Below the pieces are notes generated by a model. It worked only from the letters and a program-made list of their open reading frames with translations. It ran no database searches and was not told the origin of the DNA. From Clostridiales bacterium (GTDB lineage Bacteria > Bacillota > Clostridia > Christensenellales > Aristaeellaceae): a stretch of 64,000 nucleotides of DNA. Made by a program: the position numbers and the translations under genes. Shown here one piece after another: positions 18,574-27,535 of the stretch. The stretch lies in assembly GCA_015056325.1 (NCBI GenBank), contig SVGL01000005.1, positions 62,001 through 126,000 on the forward strand. The letters run 5' to 3'. Position 1 is the first letter of the stretch. Each line of letters begins with the position of its first letter.

Positions 18574-19431
18574 ATGGAACGCTACGAAGCTCTCACGCTG
18601 GACGAAGAACGCGCGCTGTATGGTCTGAATGGCGCCGAGGTCGTCCGCTGTAAATTTGAAGGCCCCGCCGACGGCGAATCCGCGCTGAAGGAGTGCCGCG
18701 ACGTTCACCTGATGGACTGCGACCTGAAGCTGCGTTATCCCCTGTGGCATGTGTCCGGCGGCTCCATGACCGACTGCCGCATGACCGACACCTGCCGCGC
18801 CGCCCTGTGGTATGACGACCACATGACGCTGAAGAACTGCGATTTCGGCGGCATCAAGGCCCTGCGCGAGTGCCGGGATATGGTCATCGACGGCGGCAAT
18901 GGCACCTCCACTGAGTTCGGCTGGATGTGTGAGCGCCTGCGCATCCGCGATTTCGCCCTCACCAGCGAGTACCCCTTCCTCCACACCACCGACGCGGAGT
19001 TCGACGGCTTCCGCTTGAAGGGCAAGTACTCCTTCCAGTACACCAAGAACCTGGTCTTCCGCAACTGTATCCTGGACACCAAGGATGCCTTCTGGCACGC
19101 AGAAAACATCACCGTGTACGACAGCGTGGTCAAGGGCGAATACCTGGCTTGGTACTCCCAGAACCTCCGCCTGGTGCGCTGCAAGATCAGCGGCACCCAG
19201 CCCCTGTGCTACTGCAAGGGTCTGATCCTGGAGGACTGCACGATGGAGGGCTGCGACCTGTCTTTCGAGAACAGCGAGGTCACCGCGACCGTCAGCGGCC
19301 ACATCGACAGCGTGAAGAACCCGGTTTCCGGCTCCATCACGGCGGATTCCATCGGGGAGATCATCACCGACGAGTACCAGTGGAAGGGCGACTGCCACAT
19401 CACCGTGCGCACGGCGGATGAAATCGCATAA
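18574..19431 (+). CDS. DUF3737 family beta-helix protein
   Basis: A 285-residue cytoplasmic protein of family DUF3737, built of short repeated strand units: NCDFGGIKALRECRDM, NCILDTKDAFWHAENI and similar, roughly every 20-22 residues. This predicts a right-handed parallel beta-helix like pentapeptide-repeat or pectate-lyase-type folds. The opening LDEERALYGLNGAEV is the family hallmark. No signal peptide or catalytic motif is visible, and the biological role of the family is not known. The chosen ATG at 18574 has AAGGAGA 5 nt upstream. It is monocistronic, with its own promoter and terminator. Confidence 0.8.
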   Translation: MERYEALTLDEERALYGLNGAEVVRCKFEGPADGESALKECRDVHLMDCDLKLRYPLWHVSGGSMTDCRMTDTCRAALWYDDHMTLKNCDFGGIKALRECRDMVIDGGNGTSTEFGWMCERLRIRDFALTSEYPFLHTTDAEFDGFRLKGKYSFQYTKNLVFRNCILDTKDAFWHAENITVYDSVVKGEYLAWYSQNLRLVRCKISGTQPLCYCKGLILEDCTMEGCDLSFENSEVTATVSGHIDSVKNPVSGSITADSIGEIITDEYQWKGDCHITVRTADEIA

Positions 19432-19445
19432 CAGGCATAATGAAA

Positions 19446-19473
19446 GCGCCGCTTCCGATGAGGAAGCGGCGCC
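19446..19473. terminator. Bidirectional terminator between DUF3737 and the ABC importer operon
   Basis: GCGCCGCTTCC-GATGA-GGAAGCGGCGC: an 11-bp GC-rich stem between two convergent genes, followed by T on the plus strand and preceded by A-rich sequence. Confidence 0.8.
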
Positions 19474-19497
19474 ATTTTATTTGGGGAAGGTGGTGAC

Positions 19498-21342
19498 TCA
19501 GTTGCCCACAGCCAGCTGCTCCTGGGTCAGCTGCCACTTCTTGGCGGCCTCGCCGCGGACCCAGGCGTCACACTCGGCAAAGCCGTAGGCCTTGCACTGG
19601 TTGCGCATGTTCATCAGGTGCATGTTGAACTCGCCGTCCGCCTTGGCGAAGATGGCGCGCCAGCTGTTGGTGGTGATGGCCTTGGCGCACTGATCCCACT
19701 TGACCTTCAACTCATCGGACTTGGGGGTCTCGGAATAGGGCACATCGGGCATGATGGTGTAGCGGTGGAGGGCCTCGAAGTACTGGTCAGACAGGGAGAT
19801 GGGAGTGTCGGAGGTCACGTTGGCAGCAGCCCAGTTCCGCCAGTCTTCCTGGATCTCGTAGGTCGCAGCGGCCTGTTCGGAAACCCAGTAGTCCTTGTTG
19901 AAGGCCTCGCCCAGCTTGCCATCGGGGTTCACCATGTCCTTGGACAGGGTGGTGTTGTTGATCTGCAGGGAACCATCGTTGTAGGTGCCGGACAGGGTGT
20001 ACTGCTTGCCGGTGTAGGGGGAAGTCCACACGATGCCGTTCATGTCGTACTTGGAATCGGTGCTGGTCTTTTTACCCAGCTCGGTGAAGTACATGCCGCC
20101 CTGCTCGTTGTAATCCCAGGTGAGGCCGCGGGGACCGTACCACATGGTCATGGAGCCTTCGGGGGTGGAGAGGTAATCCATGATGGCCAGGCAGAGCTCA
20201 GGATACGCGGTGTATGCGCCGACGGACCAGACGCGGTTGCCGCCCAGGGTGGACATGCCGTACACGATGGGGTTGGCCTCGTCAGGCAGGCGGGAGTACA
20301 TCATCTTGCCAGCCTCCAGGTGATCCTGGGTGTTGTAGGCCATGGAGGAAGCGTAGTTGAAGATACCCCAGTACACGCCGCCGTTCTTGACCTTGGTACC
20401 CATCTCGTCATAGGTCTGGGTCATGGAGTTGGGATCCAGCAGGCCTTCGCGGTAGAGCTTGTTGAAGAACCTGAGCATCTCGATGTAGGGGGTGTCATTG
20501 GTGGGCTGAGCCAGGGCCGCGCCGGTGGCAGAATCGAACATGCCCAGGCAGTCGTAGTACTCGCCGTTATTGGGGTTGTACAGGCCAAAGCCGAGCTCGT
20601 CATAGCCGTAGTAGGCGGTAGCCAGGGCCTTGACGTACATAACCATGTTGCCGTCCCAGTCAGGCCAGAGGGAAGCGGCGTAGGCTTCGTTGCCCAGTTC
20701 GTCCGTGGGGGCGATTGCCTTCATCTGCTTGAAGACCTCGATCAGGTCATCCAGGTTCTTGATCTCCGGATAGCCCAGCTGCTTGTACAGATCCCAGCGC
20801 AGATCCCAGGAGTACATGAAGGACTGATGGCTGCCGCGCTCCAGCGCCACGTTGAAGCCATATCCGTAGCAGTTGCCGTCGCCTGAGATGCTGCGGTTGG
20901 TGGCCAGGGCATCGCCATAGTTGGCAGCCACATAGGGGGCGTACAGCTCGACATAGGAGTGCTCATCGTCATAGAGGTCGTCCCAGTTGAGGAGCATGCC
21001 CTTTTCGACAGCCTGCTGATAATCAGCGCCATTGTCGCCCCAGATGACCAGGTCGCCCAGGTTGCCGTTGGCCATGCGGGTCTCGTAGGTGCCGTCCATA
21101 TCGGGGATGATGACGACCTCCACGTTGAACAGATCCTTCAGGAGGGCAGCACTCCAGCCGGTCTGCAGGCCATTGTAGTTGGCCAGCTGGCTGTAGACTT
21201 CCAGGGTGATGGTGTCATCCTCCAGGGGGAAGATGTCATAGATGTCACTGGTGACGGTGTAGTAGGGGATCTCCTCCGCCAGGGCGGACAGGCAGCCCAG
21301 CAGCATCGCCAGCGCCAGCATAAGGGAAACGAGCTTCTTCAT
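19498..21342 (-). CDS. Carbohydrate ABC transporter substrate-binding protein (LipO type)
   Basis: A 614-residue exported binding protein of the large family that pairs with LplB/LplC (YtcP) permeases. The signal peptide MKKLVSLMLALAMLLGCLSALAEE has a possible lipobox cysteine (LLGC) but also a good type I site after ALA, so lipid anchoring is uncertain. The mature part has two lobes with many Trp/Tyr residues, typical for oligosaccharide binding, and the family segment DNGADYQQAVEKGMLLNW. AAAGGAGA is 9 nt before the ATG at 21342; the ORF-track start at 21381 is too early. It is the last gene of the operon but lies 370 bp after the second permease, with a dispersed palindrome between, so it may have its own promoter or processing. 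Confidence 0.85.
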   Translation of the reverse strand: MKKLVSLMLALAMLLGCLSALAEEIPYYTVTSDIYDIFPLEDDTITLEVYSQLANYNGLQTGWSAALLKDLFNVEVVIIPDMDGTYETRMANGNLGDLVIWGDNGADYQQAVEKGMLLNWDDLYDDEHSYVELYAPYVAANYGDALATNRSISGDGNCYGYGFNVALERGSHQSFMYSWDLRWDLYKQLGYPEIKNLDDLIEVFKQMKAIAPTDELGNEAYAASLWPDWDGNMVMYVKALATAYYGYDELGFGLYNPNNGEYYDCLGMFDSATGAALAQPTNDTPYIEMLRFFNKLYREGLLDPNSMTQTYDEMGTKVKNGGVYWGIFNYASSMAYNTQDHLEAGKMMYSRLPDEANPIVYGMSTLGGNRVWSVGAYTAYPELCLAIMDYLSTPEGSMTMWYGPRGLTWDYNEQGGMYFTELGKKTSTDSKYDMNGIVWTSPYTGKQYTLSGTYNDGSLQINNTTLSKDMVNPDGKLGEAFNKDYWVSEQAAATYEIQEDWRNWAAANVTSDTPISLSDQYFEALHRYTIMPDVPYSETPKSDELKVKWDQCAKAITTNSWRAIFAKADGEFNMHLMNMRNQCKAYGFAECDAWVRGEAAKKWQLTQEQLAVGN

Positions 21343-21712
21343 GGGGACAGGTCTCCTTTCGGGATTGTATTTTGAGGTCAACGACCAATGGGAACGGAAA
21401 ACGATGACGGGGACTCCCTCAGTCGCCTTTCGGCGACAGCTCCCTCGAGAGGGAGAGCCTTTGGGGGCATTTTTCTTTTCAGACAGGCGGCATAGTTACT
21501 TGCGCGGGCGCCCTTACGTACACCCCGGCAGCCCGCGCCATGAGGGCGCGGCAGGTCAACTCCAGGTTACGCGCCAACTTTCACTCGGGTACAGTCGAAC
21601 CGAAGGTGCGCAGCTCAATCGCGAGTTGGGTGCAGCGTCACGCTGCCGCAAGCCGCACGCGGGCACAGCCGAACCGCAGGCGCGCAACTCGATCGCGCGA
21701 AATGTGACGAAG
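21343..21712. other. Intergenic region with palindrome and imperfect direct repeat
   Basis: This 370-bp gap inside the importer gene set has no gene I can support. It holds one copy of the dispersed palindrome (21412-21459) and two imperfect copies of a 39-bp sequence (21586-21624 and 21660-21698; both contain CAG-C/T-CGAACCG and end in ATCGCG). The ribosome site of the binding-protein gene is at its left end. No clear promoter was found. Confidence 0.5.
21412..21459 (-). repeat. Dispersed palindromic repeat, copy 1
   Basis: Read on the minus strand: a GAGGGAG hairpin, then CTGTCGCC-GAAA-GGCGACTGAGGGAG. Two related copies lie at 31291-31342 and 38109-38155. All are intergenic. Confidence 0.75.
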
Positions 21713-22630
21713 TCACCCTTTGACAGCACCGAGCATGATGCCCTTGACGAAATAACGCTGCATGAAGGGGTAAACCAGAAGGATCGGGATGATGGATACC
21801 ATGGAAACGGTGTACTTGATGACGCGGGTGTTGAGCATGTTCTGGGCCGCCTGAGTGGACAAGCCGCCGGAGCCGGATACCAGCGCGCCCAGGTTGGAGG
21901 AGGAGTTCAGGTACACATACAGGCGGTGCTGCAGGGTGTAAAGGTGGGTCTGCTTGTTCATCAGCAGGAGGGAATCCTGGAAGGAATTCCAGTTGCCCAC
22001 AGCGCCAAAGATGGCAATGGTGGCCAGGATCGGCACAGACAGAGGCAGGATGATCCTCAGGAATACCTGCGGGGTGCTGGCGCCGTCAATGACCGCACTC
22101 TCCTCCAGGGAGGCCGGGATGGACTCAATGTAGGTCTTCACCAGAATGATGTTGTAGGGCGCGATCACGCCAGGAATGATATAGGCCCAGAAGCTCTCGG
22201 TCAGGCCCAGCATCAGCATGTTCATGTACCAGGGGATCAGGCCCGCGTTGAAGTACATGGTGATGACCAGCAGGCGGTACATCAGCGAGCGCTTGTACAT
22301 CTTCTGCTTGGTGACCAGGTAACCGGCCCATGCGGACACCATGACCATCAGCGCGGTACCGATGATGGTGCGGGCGATGGTCACCAGGATGGAGGAGCCC
22401 AGATCAGCCACGTCCTTCAGGGCGATGTAATTCTGCAGATGAACGCTGACGGGTAAGAAGTTCACCTTGCCCGACACCACCGCATCGTTGGCAGAGATGG
22501 TGTTGATGAACAGGTAGTAGAATGGGAACACACACAGGAGCGTGAACAGGCCGAAGAAGATGTACAGGGCCGTTTCAAAAACGATATCACCCGGGGTGCG
22601 GGCAATGTGGTTGCGTACTTTCTTGCTCAT
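21713..22630 (-). CDS. Carbohydrate ABC transporter permease (LplC/YtcP type)
   Basis: A 305-residue inner-membrane permease, the second of the pair that forms the translocation path of a carbohydrate importer. It has six expected membrane helices and the EAA loop (SLEESAVIDGASTPQVFLRIILPLS) that contacts the ATPase. The C-terminus QRYFVKGIMLGAVKG is the family ending. The ATG at 22630 has AAGGAGGG 7 nt upstream and follows the first permease by 13 bp; the ORF-track start at 22684 overlaps it and is unlikely. No ATPase gene is in the cluster, as usual for this family, which often shares a distant MsmK-like ATPase. Confidence 0.9.
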   Translation of the reverse strand: MSKKVRNHIARTPGDIVFETALYIFFGLFTLLCVFPFYYLFINTISANDAVVSGKVNFLPVSVHLQNYIALKDVADLGSSILVTIARTIIGTALMVMVSAWAGYLVTKQKMYKRSLMYRLLVITMYFNAGLIPWYMNMLMLGLTESFWAYIIPGVIAPYNIILVKTYIESIPASLEESAVIDGASTPQVFLRIILPLSVPILATIAIFGAVGNWNSFQDSLLLMNKQTHLYTLQHRLYVYLNSSSNLGALVSGSGGLSTQAAQNMLNTRVIKYTVSMVSIIPILLVYPFMQRYFVKGIMLGAVKG

Positions 22631-22643
22631 CGCATTGCCCTCC

Positions 22644-24128
22644 TTAAATGATGCTTTCGCCGCGGACAAGCTTGGAGATGCCATTCGCGCCGAAGAGCAG
22701 CGTCACGCCGATGAGGGACTTGAAGATGCCCACCACTGTGGACAGCGGGATCAGGCCGGACTTGATGCCGATGTTGTACACATACAGGTCCAGCACCTCG
22801 ATGACGTCCTTATTGATGGCGTTTTCAAACACCAGGTACTGCTCCATGCCGTTGGAGAGCATGCCTGCAATGGACATGAGCAGCATGACCATGTAGGTGG
22901 GGATCAGGCCGGGAATGGTGATGTGCCAGATGCAGTGGAAGCGGTTGGCGCCGTCCACCTTGGCGGCCTCGTAGAGCTGCTGGTCGATGCCGGCAATGCC
23001 CGCGATGTAGACAATGGCGCTCCAGCCCAGGCCCTTCCAGGTGCCCCAGAGGAGCATCTTGACCCAGGTCCAGTCAGCGCTGGCCAGGTAGTCCGTGTTG
23101 GCGCCGGTCACCCCCAGGACATTGCGCAGGAAGGAGTTGATGAAGCCATCGGTGGAGAAGATGGCGAAGGCGATGGCGTACACCAGCACCCAGGAAATGA
23201 AGTTGGGGATGGTCGTGAGCGTCTGCACTACGCGCTGGAACTTGGAAGAGCGGATCTCCGCCAGCATCACCGCAAAGGCGATGGGCAGCCAGCTGGTAGC
23301 AATGCCCAGGCCGGACATGATCAGCGTGTTGCGCAGCACGCGCACCAGGTCGGAGCGAGTAGCAGCGTTCTCAAACAGGTAGGTGAACCACTTCAAGCCC
23401 GTGAAATTCTCCGCCGAAAGCGTGTCGCCGATTTTGTAATCAAAGAAGGCGAAGCGCCACCCATAGATGGGCAGGTAGCAGAAGATAAAGGTCAGCAGCA
23501 GCACGGGCAGAAACATCAGCAGGAGGCGGAACTTCTCTTCCATCTCCATCTTCTCCTCGCGCCGGCGGGGCAGGGCCAAGCGGGTTGCCAGGGACAAAAC
23601 CAGTATCAGCGCAGCGCCCGCGCCGAAGATGAACAGTCCACCGGGCAGCATGGGCAGCAGGCGCTTCATGGCCTGGGCGTTGGCCGCAGCCGCCGTCTCC
23701 AGCAGGGTGTAGGCATAGTAAATGGCGCCAAGGCCCGCCAGCACCACCAGCGCACCGATCACCGGCAGCCACAATCCGCGGTGCTTCATGCGGTTGTTGC
23801 CCAGGCTCATGCAGGCGCCGGCCGCACACGCCAGGATGCCCAGCAGCACAACCGCCGCACCGGCCATGAGGATGTAGAAATTCCAGGGCTCCACCATGCC
23901 GCGGCGCAGCGGATAGGCCATGGTGTTGGTGATGGTGGCATAGCTGGTGGCCGTGGTGAACAGCGACGCATTGATGTTGATCAGTTCAGAGATGCGTCCG
24001 GGATTGAGGGACGGAAAAAACACCATCAGGCCAAAGATGGTGATCACCGTACGGGTCAGCCGCAGGAGCCAGTTGGCTCCCTTGCCCGGCTGGATCACTG
24101 CGCCCTGGGCCAATGCTTCGTTCTGCAT
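22644..24128 (-). CDS. Carbohydrate ABC transporter permease (LplB type) with N-terminal membrane extension
   Basis: A 494-residue permease. The C-terminal 300 residues are a standard LplB-type protein, beginning at KFRLLLMFLPVLLLTFIFCYLPIYG and with the EAA loop LYEAAKVDGANRFHCIWHITIPG. In front of it lie about 190 extra residues with around four hydrophobic segments (LTRTVITIFGLMVFFPSL, NFYILMAGAAVVLLGILACA, LWLPVIGALVVLAGLGAIYY, LPGGLFIFGAGAALILVL) and a basic link RLALPRRREEK. Usual homologues are 300-320 residues. The ATG at 24128 has GGGGAG 6 nt upstream; the TTG at 24149 used by the ORF track is weaker. It is the second gene after the coiled-coil protein, 141 bp downstream. Confidence 0.85.
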   Translation of the reverse strand: MQNEALAQGAVIQPGKGANWLLRLTRTVITIFGLMVFFPSLNPGRISELININASLFTTATSYATITNTMAYPLRRGMVEPWNFYILMAGAAVVLLGILACAAGACMSLGNNRMKHRGLWLPVIGALVVLAGLGAIYYAYTLLETAAAANAQAMKRLLPMLPGGLFIFGAGAALILVLSLATRLALPRRREEKMEMEEKFRLLLMFLPVLLLTFIFCYLPIYGWRFAFFDYKIGDTLSAENFTGLKWFTYLFENAATRSDLVRVLRNTLIMSGLGIATSWLPIAFAVMLAEIRSSKFQRVVQTLTTIPNFISWVLVYAIAFAIFSTDGFINSFLRNVLGVTGANTDYLASADWTWVKMLLWGTWKGLGWSAIVYIAGIAGIDQQLYEAAKVDGANRFHCIWHITIPGLIPTYMVMLLMSIAGMLSNGMEQYLVFENAINKDVIEVLDLYVYNIGIKSGLIPLSTVVGIFKSLIGVTLLFGANGISKLVRGESII

Positions 24129-24221
24129 ATCCAACTCCCCTTTTGTCAAGATACGGGTGCGCTGATGAAGCGGCGGAGCATCAGTTTTTCACGCCCCGTG
24201 CGCCTCATCAGCACACCCCGA

Positions 24222-24253
24222 GGGGCATCCGCCGACAAGCGGCGGATGCCCCG
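24222..24253 (-). other. Hairpin between coiled-coil gene and first permease
   Basis: GGCATCCGCCG-CTTGT-CGGCGGATGCC on the minus strand, 16 nt past the coiled-coil stop codon. The stem is strong but has no T run, so it may stabilise or attenuate the transcript, giving more coiled-coil protein than permease. Confidence 0.6.
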
Positions 24254-24269
24254 GGAATATGTAGCTCGA

Positions 24270-27263
24270 TTACTTGGCCAGGCCGTTCACAGTGAAGGTG
24301 AAGACGACGGGAGTGTTGGCGCCGGGCAGGGTGTAGCCGAAGCCAGCGTCCAGCTTGTTGTACTCGTCGGTAACGACGATCTTCAACCAGTCACCCTCGG
24401 TGTGGATGATCAGGCCTTCCTGGGTCTTGCCCTCGCCGATCTTGACCTTGGCGTCGGTGATGGTCACATGACCTTCCTTCACCAGGCGCGCGGGAATATC
24501 GGTGGCAACGCGGAAGTAGCGGAAGAAGCTGTCAGTGCCGAAGCCCATCTCGCCGGTGGTCATGGTCACGGTGTAGGTGCCATTGCCGGTGATGGTGGCA
24601 TCCTCGAAGACGCCGCCGTAGTCGATGGCGTTGTTCTCAGCATCCCAGCCGGTCAGGTGGGTGAAGAAGTCAGCCTGCTCGCCGTCGCGGCCGTAGGTGG
24701 CGTCTTCAAAGTCATTGCGGAAGATGTAGTTCTCGGACTGCAGGGCCACATAGGCGTGGTACTCGGCGTTCAGCATGGCAGCGAGCTCTTCCTCGGTCAG
24801 AGGAGCGACCTCAGCGGCCGGGGGCTCACCGTAGATGAAGTCGAAGGTGATCTCGATGGAGGACACGTTGGACAGCACTTCAGCGGGGGCGATCATGGCG
24901 GTGGTGCCTTCCAGGTTGCCATCAGCAATACGGGCCTGGGCGGGCAGCTCGGTCACCCACTCGTTCCAGATGTTGGCGCGGGTGGTGATGCCTTCGTCGG
25001 TGGTGGTGAAGTCCTTGCCGATCTCGATGGCTTCGCCGTTGATCTTGATCTCGGTGATGTCCATGAAGTGGCCGGGGAAGGTCTGCTCGCCGGTGGCGAT
25101 GCCGGCCGCCAGGAAGGCGTAGCCCGCCAGAGGCTCATCGTATTCCATTTTCAGGGTGTAGGTGCCGGGGCCCTCGATCTTCACAGCGTTGGTCTCGGCA
25201 TACTCGCCGGGATTCCAGGCGGAAACGGCCCAATCGGAAGAAGCGAACATGATGAAGGCAGTGTCGGTCACGGGAATCAGGGAGAAGTCGATCTCGATGG
25301 TCTTGACCTCAGCCAGCTTCTCCTTGGCGATGACGATGGGGGAAGCGCCATCCAGGGAGGCATCCCAGGAACGGGCGTCCTTGGGCAGCTCGGTGACCCA
25401 CTCGTTCATCAGGTTCATGCGGGTCTCGATCTGGTCATCGGAGGAGGTGTAGCCCTTGACGACGTCGACGGCCTCGCCGTTGATGCGCACTTCGTTCAGC
25501 TTGATCATCATGCCGGGGAAGAGCTTCTCACCGTGTTTGATGCCCAGCGCCGCAAAGGCAACGCCGGAAGCCTTGCCAGCTTCGGTATTGGTGAAGTCCA
25601 GACCGACGGTATAGTCGCCGGCGCCCTTGATGACGGCGTTGGTGGCAGCCACGGGATACTCATTGCCGTCCAGCCAGTACTGCTGGGCCCAGTTGGCGTC
25701 AGCGTACATGATGTAGGCAGTATCGATGCCGTACTTGATGAAGGAGAAATCCACCTCGAAGGATTCCACGGAGGCGAAGTCTTCCTTGTTGACGATGATC
25801 CAGCTGGCGTCAGCAGTCTCGCCGTCAAAGGAACGGGCGTCGGCGGGGATCTCGCCCACCCACTCGTTGAAGATATTCATGCGGGTGACGATGCCCTCGT
25901 CGGTGGAGGTGTAGCCCTTGCCCACTTCGATGGCCTGGCCATTGACGCGGATCTCATTGATCTTGATCTTCCAGCCGGGGAAGTTCAGTTCGCCATCAGC
26001 GATGCCCAGCGCGGTGAAGGCAACGCCCTCAGCGGGGGTTTCGAAGGCCAGGCCGACGGTGTAATCGCCCTCGCCGGTGATGGTGGCTTCGGTGACGGTC
26101 ATGCCAGCAGGGGTCTCGCCGGCGTTCCAGACCTGGTTGACCCAGGCGCCGTCAGCAAACATCAGGAAGGCCTGGGAGGTGGGGCCGTCATAGGCGGGCG
26201 CCTCAGCAACGGGCTCTTCCACGGGAGCGGGCTCCTCAGCGGGAACCTCGGCAGGCACGGCAGCAGCCTTGGCGGCTTCCAGCTCGGCCTTCAGGGTCTC
26301 GATTTCAGCCTGGGCAGCAGCAAGATCAGCCTGGGCAGCAGCCAGCTCGGCCTTGACAGCTTCCAGCTCAGCATGGCCGGCTTCCAGGGCAGCCTTGGCG
26401 GAGGCCAGCTCAGCGTTGGCGGACTCCAGGGCGGCCTTGGCAGTCGCCAGCTCGGCATTAGCCGCTTCCAGGGCAGCCTTGGTAGCCGCCAGGTCGGCCT
26501 CGGTATTGGCTTCCTCAGCGCTCAGCGCGGAGACGCTCGCCTCCAGCTCAGCCACCTTCGCAACAGAGGCTTCCAGGTCCAGCTTCGCGGTGGCCAGGCC
26601 CTGGTTGGCGCTCTCCAGCGCCGCATGGACATCAGCCAGCTCAGCCGCAGAGGCCTCGCCCCTGGCAGTCAGCTCGGCAGCGGCAGCCTCCTGCTCCACG
26701 TCCTTGGCGGCAGCGGCGTCCAGGCCCGCCTGGGCAGCAGCCAGCTCAGCCTTGACAGCTTCCAGCTCGGCATTGGCAGTTTCCAGCGCAGCCTGCGCAG
26801 CAGCCAGCTCGGCATTGGCGGTTTCCAGCTCGGCCTTAGCCGCAGCCAGCTCAGCAGCGGCAGCCTCGGCTTGGGCAGTCAGATCCGCAACATTGGCTTC
26901 CAGCGCAGCCTTCTCGGCAGCCGCAGCCTCCAGATCAGCCTTGGCGGCAGCCAGTTCGGCATTGGCAGCGTCGGCAGCGGCCTGGGCAGCAGCCAGGTCA
27001 GCCGCAGCGACCTCCGCTTGAGCGGTCAGGTCAGCGACGTTGGTCTCCAGCGCAGCGCCATTGGCGGCAGCGGCGTCCAGCTCAGCCTTGGCGGCAGCCA
27101 GCTCGCCGGTCAGGGTTTCGACGCTGCCCTTGCTGGCCTTCAGCTCAGCTTCCAGCGCGGCGACCTTGTCGTTCAGATCGCCCTTCTGGGAACCGAAGAC
27201 ACCCGCCACAACGATGGCGACGACCAGCAGGATGGCAAGTACAGGCGTCAACTTTTTCTGCAT
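24270..27263 (-). CDS. Membrane-anchored coiled-coil stalk with four tandem beta repeats
   Basis: A 997-residue surface protein I do not recognise as a named family. Residues 1-24 form a signal anchor (MQKKLTPVLAILLVVAIVVAG). Residues 28-335 are an almost pure Ala/Glu/Leu/Lys coiled coil with an 11- or 7-residue pattern (ELAAAKAELETANAELAAA). A Pro/Glu linker (340-358) leads to three clear repeats of about 150 residues (about 362-510, 512-660, 665-800), each with the pattern AxIMFAxxxWxxxxWN...TNAxIxGxGxYTV...FPGxxIxxxExxxNGExxxxxKGYTxxDxxIxTRxNxxNEWVxELPxxAR, and a divergent fourth (about 825-997). They look like carbohydrate-binding beta-sandwiches. It is first in the operon with two sugar permeases, so a glycan-capture role is inferred. 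RBS AAGGAGG is 9 nt upstream. Confidence 0.7.
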   Translation of the reverse strand: MQKKLTPVLAILLVVAIVVAGVFGSQKGDLNDKVAALEAELKASKGSVETLTGELAAAKAELDAAAANGAALETNVADLTAQAEVAAADLAAAQAAADAANAELAAAKADLEAAAAEKAALEANVADLTAQAEAAAAELAAAKAELETANAELAAAQAALETANAELEAVKAELAAAQAGLDAAAAKDVEQEAAAAELTARGEASAAELADVHAALESANQGLATAKLDLEASVAKVAELEASVSALSAEEANTEADLAATKAALEAANAELATAKAALESANAELASAKAALEAGHAELEAVKAELAAAQADLAAAQAEIETLKAELEAAKAAAVPAEVPAEEPAPVEEPVAEAPAYDGPTSQAFLMFADGAWVNQVWNAGETPAGMTVTEATITGEGDYTVGLAFETPAEGVAFTALGIADGELNFPGWKIKINEIRVNGQAIEVGKGYTSTDEGIVTRMNIFNEWVGEIPADARSFDGETADASWIIVNKEDFASVESFEVDFSFIKYGIDTAYIMYADANWAQQYWLDGNEYPVAATNAVIKGAGDYTVGLDFTNTEAGKASGVAFAALGIKHGEKLFPGMMIKLNEVRINGEAVDVVKGYTSSDDQIETRMNLMNEWVTELPKDARSWDASLDGASPIVIAKEKLAEVKTIEIDFSLIPVTDTAFIMFASSDWAVSAWNPGEYAETNAVKIEGPGTYTLKMEYDEPLAGYAFLAAGIATGEQTFPGHFMDITEIKINGEAIEIGKDFTTTDEGITTRANIWNEWVTELPAQARIADGNLEGTTAMIAPAEVLSNVSSIEITFDFIYGEPPAAEVAPLTEEELAAMLNAEYHAYVALQSENYIFRNDFEDATYGRDGEQADFFTHLTGWDAENNAIDYGGVFEDATITGNGTYTVTMTTGEMGFGTDSFFRYFRVATDIPARLVKEGHVTITDAKVKIGEGKTQEGLIIHTEGDWLKIVVTDEYNKLDAGFGYTLPGANTPVVFTFTVNGLAK

Positions 27264-27312
27264 GGTATGGTCCTCCTTAACAATATGGATCGCCTTTCAG
27301 GGCGGATTGACA

Positions 27313-27322
27313 AAACTGGTTT
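27313..27322. promoter_or_regulatory. LacI-operator-like site upstream of the coiled-coil operon
   Basis: AAACTGGTTT, one base from the perfect palindrome AAACCGGTTT found in front of the LacI gene (32510-32519). It lies between the promoter and the start codon, the same arrangement as at the LacI gene. Confidence 0.4.
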
Positions 27323-27367
27323 CTCAAAAAGGGACACTCCGCCCCTGCAAACGATCCTCTTGTGTTT

Positions 27368-27396
27368 ATCATATCGCTTTTTTTCCAGAATGTCAA
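27368..27396 (-). promoter_or_regulatory. Promoter of the coiled-coil/ABC importer operon
   Basis: On the minus strand TTGACA, 17-bp spacer, TATGAT, about 105 bp before the start codon. Confidence 0.75.
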
Positions 27397-27484
27397 GGCG
27401 GAAGCTGCCTCTGTGGCAGAATTGGTGACGTTCCGACCACTTTTCGCTCCGCCCGACGGGCATCGTATTGCCCATATGCAGCAC

Positions 27485-27513
27485 AAAAAGCCCCCCGTCT
27501 TTCGACAGGGGGC
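27485..27513 (-). terminator. Terminator of the PFOR gene
   Basis: GCCCCCTGTC-GAAA-GACGGGGGGC followed by TTTTT on the minus strand. Confidence 0.9.
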
Positions 27514-27535
27514 CGATGTTAACCGTTAATCAGGA

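Noticed and set aside
22542-27428. Plus-strand ORF of 1628 residues and the Ala/Ser-rich ORF 26269-27021
   Set aside because: They are antisense to the permease and coiled-coil genes. The long open frames come from GC-rich codon use and from the repeated Ala/Glu codons of the coiled coil.
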